Shown piece by piece: positions 43,118 through 52,364 of a stretch of 64,000 bases of DNA. A model generated the notes under the pieces. It was given only the letters and a program-made list of their open reading frames with translations, searched no databases and was not told the origin of the DNA. Both the position numbers and the translations under genes were made by a program. Every line of letters starts with the position of its first letter. Position 1 is the stretch's first letter. Source of the DNA: an uncultured Muribaculaceae bacterium (lineage in GTDB: Bacteria; Bacteroidota; Bacteroidia; Bacteroidales; Muribaculaceae); assembly GCA_910589055.1 (NCBI GenBank), contig CAJURN010000008.1, positions 1 through 64,000 of the forward strand, read 5' to 3'.

Positions 43118-44458
43118 ATGGGAAATTTCAGGAAAGTCACAATAGCGGTACTCGGTATCATCACGATGCTGTTTGCCGCCGACATATATTATCTGTACAG
43201 CCTGTACGGCTCAATCAAGTCACAGTACATTCTCACAGCCGCCGATTGTCTGCGGCAGGCCGATATTGTTGAAATCATGATGAGCGTGCGAGAGAAGTTT
43301 TCCGTGTCCGATTCGTCGTTCACGGCCAATGTACCCGTGGCTCTGTCGCATCGTCTTACCGAGGACGGCGCCCTCGTCTCGGCTGATGCCGAGAGAAGCG
43401 GCGAAAAGGTGCTCGGATTGTTTGAATCGTTCAATCTGGCGGTCGGAAAGGGCCTGCGCGAGAGTGTGGCCGCGTATGACATAAAACCCGATTTCACGCG
43501 CCTGGATTCCCTTTTCAGGATGGAGCTGAACCGTGCCGGGCTTTTTCCCGATGAAGTGAAGGTGCTTCCGGCCGATTCCATTGCGCCGGAGGTGGCTGCC
43601 GGCAAGTGGGTGGTGGAGTACTCTCTGCTGAAAAACTCCCCGCTTATCTACCGCGGCTACTTCACTCCGCCTTTCGCCCATATCATGAGGCAGATAACCG
43701 GTATCGTAGTCGTGACGGTGCTTATAATTCTTGCATTGGCTTTTGCGTTCGTGTATCTGATTCGCACCGTCCTGCGGATGAAGACACTTGAAGAGATGAA
43801 AGATGATTTCACAAACAACATGACCCACGAGCTGAAAACTCCTATCGCAATAGCATATGCCGCCAACGATACCCTTCTGAATTTCGGCGCCCACAACGAC
43901 CCCGAAAAGCGCGAGCGTTATCTCCGCGGAGCACTTCAGCAGCTCACGCGGCTCAGCGGCCTTGTGGAGAACATACTTTCAATGAGCATGGAACGTCGCA
44001 AATCGCTTAGGCTCGACAATGAAGCGGTTGAGCTGCTGCCATTTCTGCAGGAAATATCACAGGCTCACATGCTGCGTGCCGAAAAAAAGGTGGAAATATC
44101 TATTGACGTGAAGCCTGACGACCTCTGTGTGAACACCGACCCGACCCATTTCGGGAATGTGATGAACAATCTCATTGACAACGCTATAAAATATTCCGGT
44201 GCGGAAGTCAGGATAGAGATATGTGCCGATGCCGACGGAATATCCGTGCGTGACAACGGTAACGGAATCCCCGGAAAGTATATCGACAGCGTTTTCAATA
44301 AGTTTTTCCGTGTTCCGGACGGCGACAGGCTGAATGTTCGCGGCTACGGTATCGGACTCTACTACGTCCGCAGCATAACCGAGAAAATGGGTTGGGCTGT
44401 ATCTGTGAGAAGCCGCCTCGGCAAAGGCTCGGTATTTACAATTAAATTCAACAGATGA
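43118..44458 (+). CDS. Sensor histidine kinase
   Basis: From the ATG at 43118 the protein has 446 residues; two in-frame ATGs upstream are possible but add little. It has an N-terminal helix (about 5-27), a periplasmic domain (about 30-185), a second helix (about 190-215), and a cytoplasmic kinase core: H box MTHELKTPIAIA with His237, N box NVMNNLIDNAIKYSG, G1 DNGNGIP, F box FNKFFRV and G2 GYGIGLYYV. It autophosphorylates and passes phosphate to the OmpR-type regulator that overlaps it by 4 bp. The signal is unknown. Neighbours suggest a link with the divergent outer-membrane protein. Confidence 0.92.
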   Translation: MGNFRKVTIAVLGIITMLFAADIYYLYSLYGSIKSQYILTAADCLRQADIVEIMMSVREKFSVSDSSFTANVPVALSHRLTEDGALVSADAERSGEKVLGLFESFNLAVGKGLRESVAAYDIKPDFTRLDSLFRMELNRAGLFPDEVKVLPADSIAPEVAAGKWVVEYSLLKNSPLIYRGYFTPPFAHIMRQITGIVVVTVLIILALAFAFVYLIRTVLRMKTLEEMKDDFTNNMTHELKTPIAIAYAANDTLLNFGAHNDPEKRERYLRGALQQLTRLSGLVENILSMSMERRKSLRLDNEAVELLPFLQEISQAHMLRAEKKVEISIDVKPDDLCVNTDPTHFGNVMNNLIDNAIKYSGAEVRIEICADADGISVRDNGNGIPGKYIDSVFNKFFRVPDGDRLNVRGYGIGLYYVRSITEKMGWAVSVRSRLGKGSVFTIKFNR

Positions 44459-45147
44459 CTATGGCTGAAAAGATTCTTTTGGTAGAAGATGAGGACACGC
44501 TGGCGATGATCGTGTCGGAAACGCTCGCTTCGGAAGGTTTCGAGGTTGCAGTGGCCCGCGACGGTCTGGAGGGAATCGAGGCTTTCAGGCGGATAAGACC
44601 CGACGTGATTATTGCCGATGTGATGATGCCCGCTCTTGACGGCTTCTCGATGGTGCGCCGCATCCGTGCCGTCAATTCCGACGTGCCTGTGATTTTCCTT
44701 ACCGCCCGGTCTGCAATCGACGATATTGAGGAAGGCTTCGGACTCGGAGGAAATGACTATCTGAAGAAACCTTTCAAGATGCGGGAACTGATAGTACGGG
44801 TGAAGGCATTGCTCCGGCGCAAGCATCCTGCCGACACCACTGTGGGCGGCACTGACACCGCACTTGGCGGCTACCGGCTGAATCCCGTGACGAGGGAACT
44901 GCGTTACGGCGCGGATGTGGTGGAGCTTACCCATATCGAAGCCACTATTTTGGCCTATCTTGCGGCGCATGCCGGGGAGGCTGTAAGTTCTTCCGATTTG
45001 ATGAAACTTGTGTGGAACCGCGATGATTTCTACAACCGTAATTCCCTCCACGGCTACATCCACAAACTCCGCGCCCACCTCAGCCGCGACACGAATGTGG
45101 CGATTCTCAACCTCCGAGGCATCGGCTACCGGCTTATTATTAAATAG
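44455..45147 (+). CDS. OmpR-family response regulator
   Basis: This 230-residue protein has a receiver domain (about 5-120) with acidic pocket residues ED (11-12), phospho-acceptor Asp55 (IIADVMMPALDGF), Thr/Ser at LTARSA and Lys in YLKKPFK. A winged-helix Trans_reg_C domain (about 132-230) ends in LRGIGYRLI. The start overlaps the kinase stop as ATGA, so the two form one unit. The stop is 3 bp from the convergent end of the fimbrial operon. Targets are unknown; the divergent barrel gene is the first candidate. Confidence 0.94.
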   Translation: MTMAEKILLVEDEDTLAMIVSETLASEGFEVAVARDGLEGIEAFRRIRPDVIIADVMMPALDGFSMVRRIRAVNSDVPVIFLTARSAIDDIEEGFGLGGNDYLKKPFKMRELIVRVKALLRRKHPADTTVGGTDTALGGYRLNPVTRELRYGADVVELTHIEATILAYLAAHAGEAVSSSDLMKLVWNRDDFYNRNSLHGYIHKLRAHLSRDTNVAILNLRGIGYRLIIK

Positions 45148-45150
45148 TTT

Positions 45151-46650
45151 CTAAAAAATAGAGCGGAGTGTTTGGTCCGACAGGTCTTTGAGAATTACGG
45201 TGGCGTTGCGGTCAATGAGATAGTAAGTCGGACTCACCGGGAGGTGATACAGCTCCGAGTCGGCTATCGGCTCGGTGGCAAACCCGACATTCCACTGCTG
45301 TGGCAACTCGTCGGCGCTCCGGAGCCATTTGTCGCGGTTGCCTTCGGTGTCAACGGCAAGAACCGTCATGCCGTCGGGTAACGGTCTGCCGGACAGTTCG
45401 CGCAATGCCACTTTGCACACCTCGCAATCCGGATCATAGAATATCAGCAGGGTATAGTCGGACGCCGCAGCTTCGCGATGGAGGTCGGAACTGCGTCCGT
45501 CGCGCATTTCTATACGGAAGTTTGCAGCCCGCATCCCCGGCCTGTTTTTCAAGGCCTGCTCGAGGCGGTCGGCCGGACGCATCTTTTCGTCCTCCGAAAG
45601 CATGGTCGAGGCACAGATGTGCCGGAGAAACAGGATGTAACTTTCCTCGTCGCGCATGGGCGATTCCGCTTCGTCAAGATATTTCTCGGCCAACGAGCAT
45701 ACGATGTCAAATGCAGTGCGGCTGCGTGAGCTCCTGCGCATCAGAATGTCCACGGCGTCGGATTTTGAACCGACGGAAGCGATTGCCAGTATCGAAGCAA
45801 AATCGACAAACGACTGCTCCATGAAAGCCGAGTCGCGCAGCACGAGTCCGTTGTCAAAATCCATCCACTGCTGTGGCAACTCGTCGGCGCTCCGGAGCCA
45901 TTTGTCGCGGTTGCCTTCGGTGTCAACGGCAAGAACCGTCATGCCGTCGGGTAACGGTCTGCCGGACAGTTCGCGCAATGCCACTTTGCACACCTCGCAA
46001 TCCGGATCATAGAATATCAGCAGGGTATAGTCGGACGCCGCAGCTTCGCGATGGAGGTCGGAACTGCGTCCGTCGCGCATTTCTATACGGAAGTTTGCAG
46101 CCCGCATCCCCGGCCTGTTTTTCAAGGCCTGCTCGAGGCGGTCGGCCGGACGCATCTTTTCGTCCTCCGAAAGCATGGTCGAGGCACAGATGTGCCGGAG
46201 AAACAGGATGTAACTTTCCTCGTCGCGCATGGGCGATTCCGCTTCGTCAAGATATTTCTCGGCCAACGAGCATACGATGTCAAATGCAGTGCGGCTGCGT
46301 GAGCTCCTGCGCATCAGAATGTCCACGGCGTCGGATTTTGAACCGACGGAAGCGATTGCCAGTATCGAAGCAAAATCGACAAACGACTGCTCCATGAAAG
46401 CCGAGTCGCGCAGCACGAGTCCGTTGTCAAAATCCATCTTGTCCCAAAAATGCACGGCTACGAACGACGCGCGCTCCTCGGGAGTACGCAGCGAATCCGG
46501 AACAGCCGGAAGTGCGAGCGACCGCTGAGGAGTGTTTTCCCCGACGGTCGCCATGTCTTGAGTCGATGTTGATGACTTGCCACCGCAGCCATAGGCCGCA
46601 GTGGCAAGTGCGATTGCAGATACGACTTTTACAAAACCGGAAAGTTTCAT
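45151..46650 (-). CDS. DUF5106/thioredoxin-like lipoprotein containing an internal tandem duplication
   Basis: The ATG at 46650 gives 499 residues; it overlaps the stop of the upstream gene by 4 bp (ATGA). A lipoprotein signal (lipobox AYGC, Cys22) is followed by an alpha-helical DUF5106-like region and a thioredoxin-like fold with DPDCEVCKVAL. A 191-residue block (MDFDNGLVL ... ADELPQQW) occurs twice without change, at about 71-262 and 262-453. The first copy lacks the final thioredoxin strands (VGFATEPIADSELYHLPVSPTYYLIDRNATVILKDL split into shorter elements), which exist only after the second. The parent would have been about 308 residues. Likely envelope thiol-disulfide role in fimbrial assembly; inferred. 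Confidence 0.8.
   Translation of the reverse strand: MKLSGFVKVVSAIALATAAYGCGGKSSTSTQDMATVGENTPQRSLALPAVPDSLRTPEERASFVAVHFWDKMDFDNGLVLRDSAFMEQSFVDFASILAIASVGSKSDAVDILMRRSSRSRTAFDIVCSLAEKYLDEAESPMRDEESYILFLRHICASTMLSEDEKMRPADRLEQALKNRPGMRAANFRIEMRDGRSSDLHREAAASDYTLLIFYDPDCEVCKVALRELSGRPLPDGMTVLAVDTEGNRDKWLRSADELPQQWMDFDNGLVLRDSAFMEQSFVDFASILAIASVGSKSDAVDILMRRSSRSRTAFDIVCSLAEKYLDEAESPMRDEESYILFLRHICASTMLSEDEKMRPADRLEQALKNRPGMRAANFRIEMRDGRSSDLHREAAASDYTLLIFYDPDCEVCKVALRELSGRPLPDGMTVLAVDTEGNRDKWLRSADELPQQWNVGFATEPIADSELYHLPVSPTYYLIDRNATVILKDLSDQTLRSIF
45291..46438. repeat. Perfect 573-bp tandem duplication
   Basis: Bases 45291-45865 and 45864-46438 are the same, offset by 573 bp (191 codons), with a 2-bp microhomology (TC) at the junction. 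The flanks diverge at once on both sides. The frame is kept. No base difference was seen between copies, so the event is very recent or an assembly artefact. Confidence 0.92.
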
Positions 46651-49600
46651 TCTATCAGTTCGGAATAACTCTTGTTCTGTTCGGAGGAAGTAAGGTCGCG
46701 CACACATCTTACCGACGTGATACGGTCGCCGGTGGCTGCCACAGCAATCATGCCGGGGCGCTCCACGGTTGTCAGTCGGTAGTTCCAGCTCAGAGCTTCG
46801 GCTGAGTTGCCGGGATTTGTGCCGTTGTTGGCCCAATGTTCCTGTGTGCAGGTCATGAAGCATGTGGTGCTCACCTGTTCGGTTGATAGAGTGTAGTATT
46901 TGTAAGAATGATAATCGGATTTGGCTCTGAGCACGCCCAGACGAAGCATAATCACGATTTCCTTCTGATTCGGCAGTCGCCAGCCTTTTCTTGCGCTTGT
47001 GTTATTGAGCGAGGCACAGTGTCGTGCCGCGGTGTTAGCCGATGAGTAATCGTCGTAGCTTACTCCAGAAACGGCGGTGACTGTGTATTTTTCCGTGTCG
47101 ATAAACTGTGACGATGCCTCGTATTCATAGCTGCCCGAAAAAGTGTTTCCTGCCGGGGCTATCTCAAATCCGTAGCGTCCGAGCTTGTTGTAGCTTGAAC
47201 TTGCCTTGTGCATCGGCAGAGGAGTGGTTGTGGGTTCACGGAGCGCGGTGCCGTAATAGCGACGCACGTGCACCATACCGCCGCCGGTATCGGAGTCGGA
47301 AAGGTCGGAAACGTAGGCCGGTTCCACTTGCTCGACTTCGTTGATGGTCGGAGTCTTTGTAAGGTCGGTGCCGAGGTTGCGGATGCAGCGGAGCTGCCAG
47401 GGAGCATGCGCCCAGGTCACATTAGAGTTTATGTACTGGCTGCTGGACATACCTTCGTCCACCCAGATGATTTTCGCGTCGCTGGATATATAGTGATACA
47501 GGGTGTTGGCGTCATTGCCGCAGCCGTCGGGCAGGGTGGCTTGCTGGAAATTCATCAGAGGGGTCTGCAGTGAGTTACGTCCGAGAATCATACGCAGATA
47601 CTTACCCGAGGCAGGGAGATACCATTTCATTTCCGGCAGGTCGATTACGCCGTTACCGTTCTCGTCGCGGTTTCGGTTCAGGCATGCGTATATGGCCTCG
47701 ATGTACTGCGCCGCGGTGGCGCTTGTCTGCGGATCCTGACTTCCGGCTTTGCCGAGATAGCCTCCGGTAGAGCCTGTGAGTTTGGATGATGACAGAAGTA
47801 CCTGTGCGGGAAGTGCATAGTTCTTGGCCGACACGTCAATTCCGGCAGCCTTGGTCTGTACGGTGTTGGTGAGAGCCTTGACCTGCTGCTGTGAGGTAAG
47901 GGTGACATAATTGCTCCACGATGGCGACTTCTGCACGGCGTCCCAGGAGTTGAAGCGGCCGTTGTCGGGTGCGGTCTCCGCGCCCACGGTCCAGCGTATG
48001 TTCTGTCCGAAACTTTCGTTGTCATGCTCCAGTCCGAGGGCTGTCTTGCAGTCGTTGTCGGCCACATTGTAGTAGGTCTGGATTGACTTCTGTGTGAGGG
48101 CGTATTTGGCTCGGTAGTACACGCTCATGCCGTCAGATGAAGTTTCCTGAGCCACGTTGAACCAGGCCGAACGAGCAGGCTGGTTGACATAGCCCTTCCA
48201 GTTGGTTCCGGTCTCTACTCCGTAGCCGTCCTCGCCGTAGCGGCTTTCGTAGGCGTATTCATTTACATACACCGTAAACCATTGTCCTTTAAGTCCGGAT
48301 GAACTTAATTCGCCGGGATAGTAGACGCGTCCGGCGCGGCTGTTGCTGCCTGTCAGGTCGGGATAGGCTGCGAAGCGGGTCTCGTAGGTGGAAGATGTTG
48401 AGGTGTAGCCCGTAGGCACGAGCTCAATCCAATTGTAGTATTTGAACTCAGGTGAACCCTCGGCGGGGATGTTGTTCACTCCTTCGCCTTGGTCCTGGAT
48501 GTTGTAGAGCTGCCCCGATGCGTAGGTGCGCATGGAGAAGGTGAAATTCTTGATTTCATTGGCCGAGAGGTAGATGTTGAATACGCCGTTATGGGCATCC
48601 AACATTTCGATTTTGTCGGTAACGTCGGTCACGGTGCCCTGTGCGCCGGGCTGGTTTTCGATGTCGGAGAAAGCCTCCACGAGGATTTCATTCACCGACT
48701 TCACGGTGATGTTGTAAGTGTTCCGTGAATTGCGGTGGCAATTGAAGTCGGTGGCATCGTTGTTCATGTAGCCCAAATGCACGAAGTAGGTCACGCTTGC
48801 GGTGCGGGAGGCCGAACTTGACGGCAGGTCGAGTCCGTCGGGGTTCTGGAGATTGTTTTGCGGATCGAGGTAGGTCACGGTGGCGTTGATGCGCACGTAA
48901 GTGGCATTGTTCGCCAGGCTGCCTTCGGGCGATTCGGAAAGGCTTTTGAACACGTCGGTGTTCTCTCCGTCGGGTTTGTGGCGGATTTCACGCTGCTGAT
49001 AGTCGGTGGACGTTCCGGTGCGTTTGTTCTCGTATTGCCACCATGAAAAGGTGTACACTCCGTCTTTCTCGATGATTTCGGCAGGAGGGGTGAAACGCAG
49101 CGAAGGCAGATATTCGGGCGCGTTCACTCCGTTGGCCTGCGGATTCACGTAGTCGCCGGCGTTGGCGCAAAGTCCGGTTACGGTGGTTTCGTCCTGACCG
49201 TCGCGGCTGTCGAGCCATGAGTAGAGCGGTACGTTGTAGACCTGTATGTTAGTCACATCCATGTCCACGATATTGCCTCCGGCACTGATTTTGATGGTGT
49301 TCTGTGCCCAGATGCGGCGCAGGTGTATTGCTCCGTCAGGATTGTTTGCGCCGGGACGGATGTCGAGAGTCTCGTGCACGTCGGCGGCGCTGCCCTCGCG
49401 ATGGCTTGTCATGTATCCGCCCGACATGAGCAGGGGCGACGCCACGGCATCGACATGGATATACTTTCCGCCGTCGGAAGTTTCCTCAGCCATTGCAATG
49501 GCGCGGTATTTCTCCCACGTGTCGGCTTGCAGAAGCAGGTCGCGCAGCGCGGCAGTCCGACCCGTGGTGAGGTCGGTGGCTGTCTGACCGTCGATGTTCG

Positions 49601-49943
49601 CCACGCCCACGACATAGCTCTTGCCCGAACGGCAGTCGATGCCGTCGATTGTGGTGAGCACGTGCTCGGGATTGTCGGCGTTCTCCTGATACACCTTGTT
49701 GAAGGTGCATGCGCCGCTGGAAACGTTGTAGATGCCTATCCACAGCGTCTCCACTCCGGCGTCGCTCGCACGGGAGTTCACGGCAACGTCGGCCACCTGG
49801 AAGTTAAGCCGCAGCGTGGCCCATTCACCCTCGGGGCATACGGGATTCTGCTCCGGGAAGTCGTCGGAACAGGCCGTGGCGCCAAGTGCGAGAAGCAGGC
49901 ACGGGAGAATTATGTTGAGTAATATTCTTGGTCGGAATTTCAT
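46647..49943 (-). CDS. Large DUF4906-type fimbrial (tip candidate) lipoprotein
   Basis: This 1098-residue protein has a lipoprotein signal (lipobox GATAC, Cys25) and beta-rich domains. The N-terminal third (WATLRLNFQVADVAVNSRASDAGVETLWIGIYN) resembles fimbrillin-type transthyretin folds, as in DUF4906 proteins. The C-terminal third has an FISUMP-like or lectin-like block (ARHCASLNNTSARKGWRLPNQKEIVIML, then SVRCVRDL). Large proteins of this type sit at the end of Mfa fimbrial operons and are tip or accessory adhesins. It follows the broken fimbrial gene by 21 bp and overlaps the thioredoxin-like gene by 4 bp. The binding target is unknown. Confidence 0.75.
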   Translation of the reverse strand: MKFRPRILLNIILPCLLLALGATACSDDFPEQNPVCPEGEWATLRLNFQVADVAVNSRASDAGVETLWIGIYNVSSGACTFNKVYQENADNPEHVLTTIDGIDCRSGKSYVVGVANIDGQTATDLTTGRTAALRDLLLQADTWEKYRAIAMAEETSDGGKYIHVDAVASPLLMSGGYMTSHREGSAADVHETLDIRPGANNPDGAIHLRRIWAQNTIKISAGGNIVDMDVTNIQVYNVPLYSWLDSRDGQDETTVTGLCANAGDYVNPQANGVNAPEYLPSLRFTPPAEIIEKDGVYTFSWWQYENKRTGTSTDYQQREIRHKPDGENTDVFKSLSESPEGSLANNATYVRINATVTYLDPQNNLQNPDGLDLPSSSASRTASVTYFVHLGYMNNDATDFNCHRNSRNTYNITVKSVNEILVEAFSDIENQPGAQGTVTDVTDKIEMLDAHNGVFNIYLSANEIKNFTFSMRTYASGQLYNIQDQGEGVNNIPAEGSPEFKYYNWIELVPTGYTSTSSTYETRFAAYPDLTGSNSRAGRVYYPGELSSSGLKGQWFTVYVNEYAYESRYGEDGYGVETGTNWKGYVNQPARSAWFNVAQETSSDGMSVYYRAKYALTQKSIQTYYNVADNDCKTALGLEHDNESFGQNIRWTVGAETAPDNGRFNSWDAVQKSPSWSNYVTLTSQQQVKALTNTVQTKAAGIDVSAKNYALPAQVLLSSSKLTGSTGGYLGKAGSQDPQTSATAAQYIEAIYACLNRNRDENGNGVIDLPEMKWYLPASGKYLRMILGRNSLQTPLMNFQQATLPDGCGNDANTLYHYISSDAKIIWVDEGMSSSQYINSNVTWAHAPWQLRCIRNLGTDLTKTPTINEVEQVEPAYVSDLSDSDTGGGMVHVRRYYGTALREPTTTPLPMHKASSSYNKLGRYGFEIAPAGNTFSGSYEYEASSQFIDTEKYTVTAVSGVSYDDYSSANTAARHCASLNNTSARKGWRLPNQKEIVIMLRLGVLRAKSDYHSYKYYTLSTEQVSTTCFMTCTQEHWANNGTNPGNSAEALSWNYRLTTVERPGMIAVAATGDRITSVRCVRDLTSSEQNKSYSELIE

Positions 49944-49964
49944 GATTTCTTAGGTGGAGAGTCG

Positions 49965-50513
49965 CTAATTGAAGTCAGGAATTTTAATTTCATTGTCGAC
50001 CCACGGGCACACGGTGTAATTCAGCACCGGGCTAACCGAAGGATTGCGTTCAACGATGAATTCGTATATGTGGTTTCGGGTTATATGGCGTATTCCCAGA
50101 CGGTCGGCAAATGAGTAGGTCCATTCGCGAGTCTCGCCCGTGGTGGTGTCGCGGGTAATCACCGTAAGCGATGCGCCGGAGGTGGCGGCCGAAGCGGCGT
50201 ATTCAGGTATGTATGCCACCCATCCGCCGGAGAGGGTGTCGTCGAAACTCTTTTCAGATTCGATGTAGATGCCTGTGGCGGTGGAGCCGGAGTCGTACCA
50301 AGCCGGGAGCACTGAGGCGATTTCAACCTGTTCGGTGCCTTCGGCCCAGTCGATAAGGCGGTTGCCTATGGTCTGGCGGGTAGCCACGAAGTCGGGCATG
50401 AGGGCGCCACGCGAATTGATGCCGTTGAGCCGCAGACCTGTCACTTCGGTAGTGGCTTCGGCCACGATATTGTCGAAGATGCGCACCTTTGCCATCGCAC
50501 GCTGCACAAACAT
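49965..50513 (-). CDS. C-terminal fragment of the interrupted fimbrial subunit
   Basis: This 182-codon open frame begins at an internal ATG nine codons after the TAA at 50538-50540 and in the same frame. It has no signal peptide (FVQRAMAKVRIFDN), so on its own it could not be exported. It is the second half of the gene at 49965-51245. Confidence 0.6.
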   Translation of the reverse strand: MFVQRAMAKVRIFDNIVAEATTEVTGLRLNGINSRGALMPDFVATRQTIGNRLIDWAEGTEQVEIASVLPAWYDSGSTATGIYIESEKSFDDTLSGGWVAYIPEYAASAATSGASLTVITRDTTTGETREWTYSFADRLGIRHITRNHIYEFIVERNPSVSPVLNYTVCPWVDNEIKIPDFN

Positions 50514-50537
50514 GGCGTTGGCGCCGTCGCCGAGGTC

Positions 50538-51245
50538 TTATGGCTTGTCGGCTGTCGAAGCCTCGAGTGCGGAGCGCGACAAGGTGAAGTGTTTCAGTCC
50601 GGCCATGGGGATGTACATGTCCTTGTCAGGAGCCGGAATCCATCCCGAAGGATTGTTTTTGAGTTCAAATCCGAAACTGTAATATTGTTGGGATATTTCT
50701 GTTGCCGAGCGGTACAAGAGGCCGGATACGGGCATGTCGGTCTCGCCGGACTTTGTGCCGTTGTGGTTGGCGACAATGAGCAGGGAGGCGGGAATGTCCT
50801 CGCCGGGAGCGTAATCGAAGTAGGCGATGTTAACCTTGATTTTAAGCGTGTACACCGAACCGTTGGCCTCGCCTGAGGGAAGGACCACATAGTCGGAGCT
50901 GTCGAACACGCGGGTGACATTGCGGTTGTTGTCGAGGAGCATTAATATCACATCGGAAGGGTTGACGGCATTTTCAGGTACTGTCGCCGCTTCCGACGGA
51001 TGTGAATCCTTGTCGTCGGCGCGCGAGCGGAGCACTTCCTGCGGCTCGGCTGCGGTGCCGGTGGCGGAAATGTCGAAGGAGAACCACACATCGCGCCCCT
51101 CGACATAGCCGGGGCGGTCTTCGATGCACTGCGAATTATCGTTGATACACGACACCAGACCCGACACCGACGCAAGCAGCAGCGGCAGTATCAGCAACCA
51201 AGTCCTGCACATGGACGTGAGTATGTTGTGTGTCAGTGATTTCAT
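50538..51245 (-). CDS. N-terminal fragment of the interrupted fimbrial subunit
   Basis: This 235-residue open frame carries the signal peptide and lipobox and ends at the in-frame TAA. If translated alone it gives an acylated half-protein. It starts 9 bp after the mfa2-like gene. Confidence 0.6.
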   Translation of the reverse strand: MKSLTHNILTSMCRTWLLILPLLLASVSGLVSCINDNSQCIEDRPGYVEGRDVWFSFDISATGTAAEPQEVLRSRADDKDSHPSEAATVPENAVNPSDVILMLLDNNRNVTRVFDSSDYVVLPSGEANGSVYTLKIKVNIAYFDYAPGEDIPASLLIVANHNGTKSGETDMPVSGLLYRSATEISQQYYSFGFELKNNPSGWIPAPDKDMYIPMAGLKHFTLSRSALEASTADKP

Positions 51246-51254
51246 TTTTGTAGC

Positions 51255-52310
51255 TTATTCCACATCAACTTCCTTGCGGATGATGTGCCAGTTGTTGATG
51301 ATTATGACTGAACTTAACCAATGTCCGTCTTCGTCGAGGAAGAAGGTCATGTTGTATTCATCCTGCCGGTCGAGATATTCCTGGTCGGACATTTTCCGGT
51401 TGGTGTAGCCTTTTACGAGCAGGGCGTAGTCAATCACCGGAATACTCAGCACGCGTAAGCCTGTGAGAGTGTTGTATATGGTGAGAGTGGGATTGTTTTC
51501 GATGAAAAGGCGGGAAGTGGTGAACTCCGCGAGCGACGCGCCAAGAACGCTCCGCGACTGTGGATAGCCGGTTACGGGAAGTCCTGTCTCGGGGTCGATG
51601 GGGGAGGTGTTCACATCCACTTGTCCGCTGTGGGTATACCATGGAAGGTAGGTCAGCGCGGTGTTGTCGCGCAGGGTGTTGTCGTAATGAAGCCACGCGT
51701 TGCCGTCGGTGATTGTGAATTTGAAATTGTCGGCAATGACAGGCTCACCGGAGAGATGCTGGAGCACCACGCGTATGGCGTTGGTGTTCTTCTTGAGATT
51801 GACTGTGACACGGTTGGGTGCCGAGGGCGATGCGTAGGGCAGCGTCACGTGCGCCAGGCCGTGGTACAGGCGGTCGATATTGGTGTTGGATTCGCGGTTT
51901 TCGTCGCAGAGAAGCCGGCAATGGAAGTCTTCCTTGTCGACGGAGCCTGTGACGGAGCCGGATATTTCGAAACTTTCGTTCATGTCGCCGGCCCACACGA
52001 GAAGGTCGTAGTCGCCGGGAGGAACGTCAAGAACGAGCTCATGCTCGGGAGTGAGTTCGCTGCTTAGCTTCTCGACACGGGCGACGAGTTTCCCCGTCTC
52101 CGTGTCGAAAGCTGAGAGCGTTACCTTATCCACCTCTGCACCATAGGCGTCGGCAAACTTCATGTTGTAGTCGTATGTCAGTTTCACCAGGTTGTAGCTC
52201 GAGTTGCAATCGCTGTCCTCGAAAATGGTGTTGCATCCGGACAGAACAAGCATGCATGCCGCCGCAGTGAGGTTGGCCGTGAAAAATCTATGTATGTGTC
52301 TGATATTCAT
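51255..52310 (-). CDS. FimB/Mfa2 family fimbrial anchor lipoprotein
   Basis: This 351-residue protein has a lipoprotein signal (lipobox LSGC, Cys26) and the family pattern: CNSSYNLVKLTYDYNMKFADAYGAEVDKVTLSAFD, then LDVPPGDYDLLVWAG near residue 95, which is typical of FimB/Mfa2. Mfa2 anchors the short fimbria in the outer membrane and limits its length in Porphyromonas gingivalis. It follows the Mfa1-like gene by 54 bp. I am confident of the family, less so of the exact anchor function here. Confidence 0.85.
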   Translation of the reverse strand: MNIRHIHRFFTANLTAAACMLVLSGCNTIFEDSDCNSSYNLVKLTYDYNMKFADAYGAEVDKVTLSAFDTETGKLVARVEKLSSELTPEHELVLDVPPGDYDLLVWAGDMNESFEISGSVTGSVDKEDFHCRLLCDENRESNTNIDRLYHGLAHVTLPYASPSAPNRVTVNLKKNTNAIRVVLQHLSGEPVIADNFKFTITDGNAWLHYDNTLRDNTALTYLPWYTHSGQVDVNTSPIDPETGLPVTGYPQSRSVLGASLAEFTTSRLFIENNPTLTIYNTLTGLRVLSIPVIDYALLVKGYTNRKMSDQEYLDRQDEYNMTFFLDEDGHWLSSVIIINNWHIIRKEVDVE

Positions 52311-52364
52311 CGTTTGAAGAAATGGATAAGGAGTTGGAGGAGAGAGTTGGAGAGAGTGTGGATT

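Larger units (their letters stand above)
49965..51245 (-). pseudogene. FimB/Mfa2-like fimbrial accessory lipoprotein gene interrupted by one TAA
   Basis: A single 427-codon frame runs from 51245 to 49965, broken only by TAA at 50538-50540. Before it are 235 residues with a lipoprotein signal (lipobox LVSC, Cys33) and a beta-rich domain; after it come DLGDGANA and 182 further residues with the typical fimbrial pattern AMAKVRIFDNI and ...GIRHITRNHIYEFIVERN...VCPW. The two halves are in one frame, so this is a nonsense change, not a frameshift. The intact protein would be a Mfa2/Mfa3-type fimbrial subunit or anchor. Both neighbours appear intact, so the disruption is recent or an error in the sequence. 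Confidence 0.75.

Noticed and set aside
45151..46650. Natural two-domain repeat protein
   Set aside because: The copies show no base difference and the boundary cuts through the thioredoxin-like domain, so this is a recent DNA duplication or an artefact, not an evolved repeat.
49965..51245. Frameshift between two fimbrial gene fragments
   Set aside because: The two fragments are in the same frame; the only interruption is TAA at 50538-50540, so it is a nonsense change.
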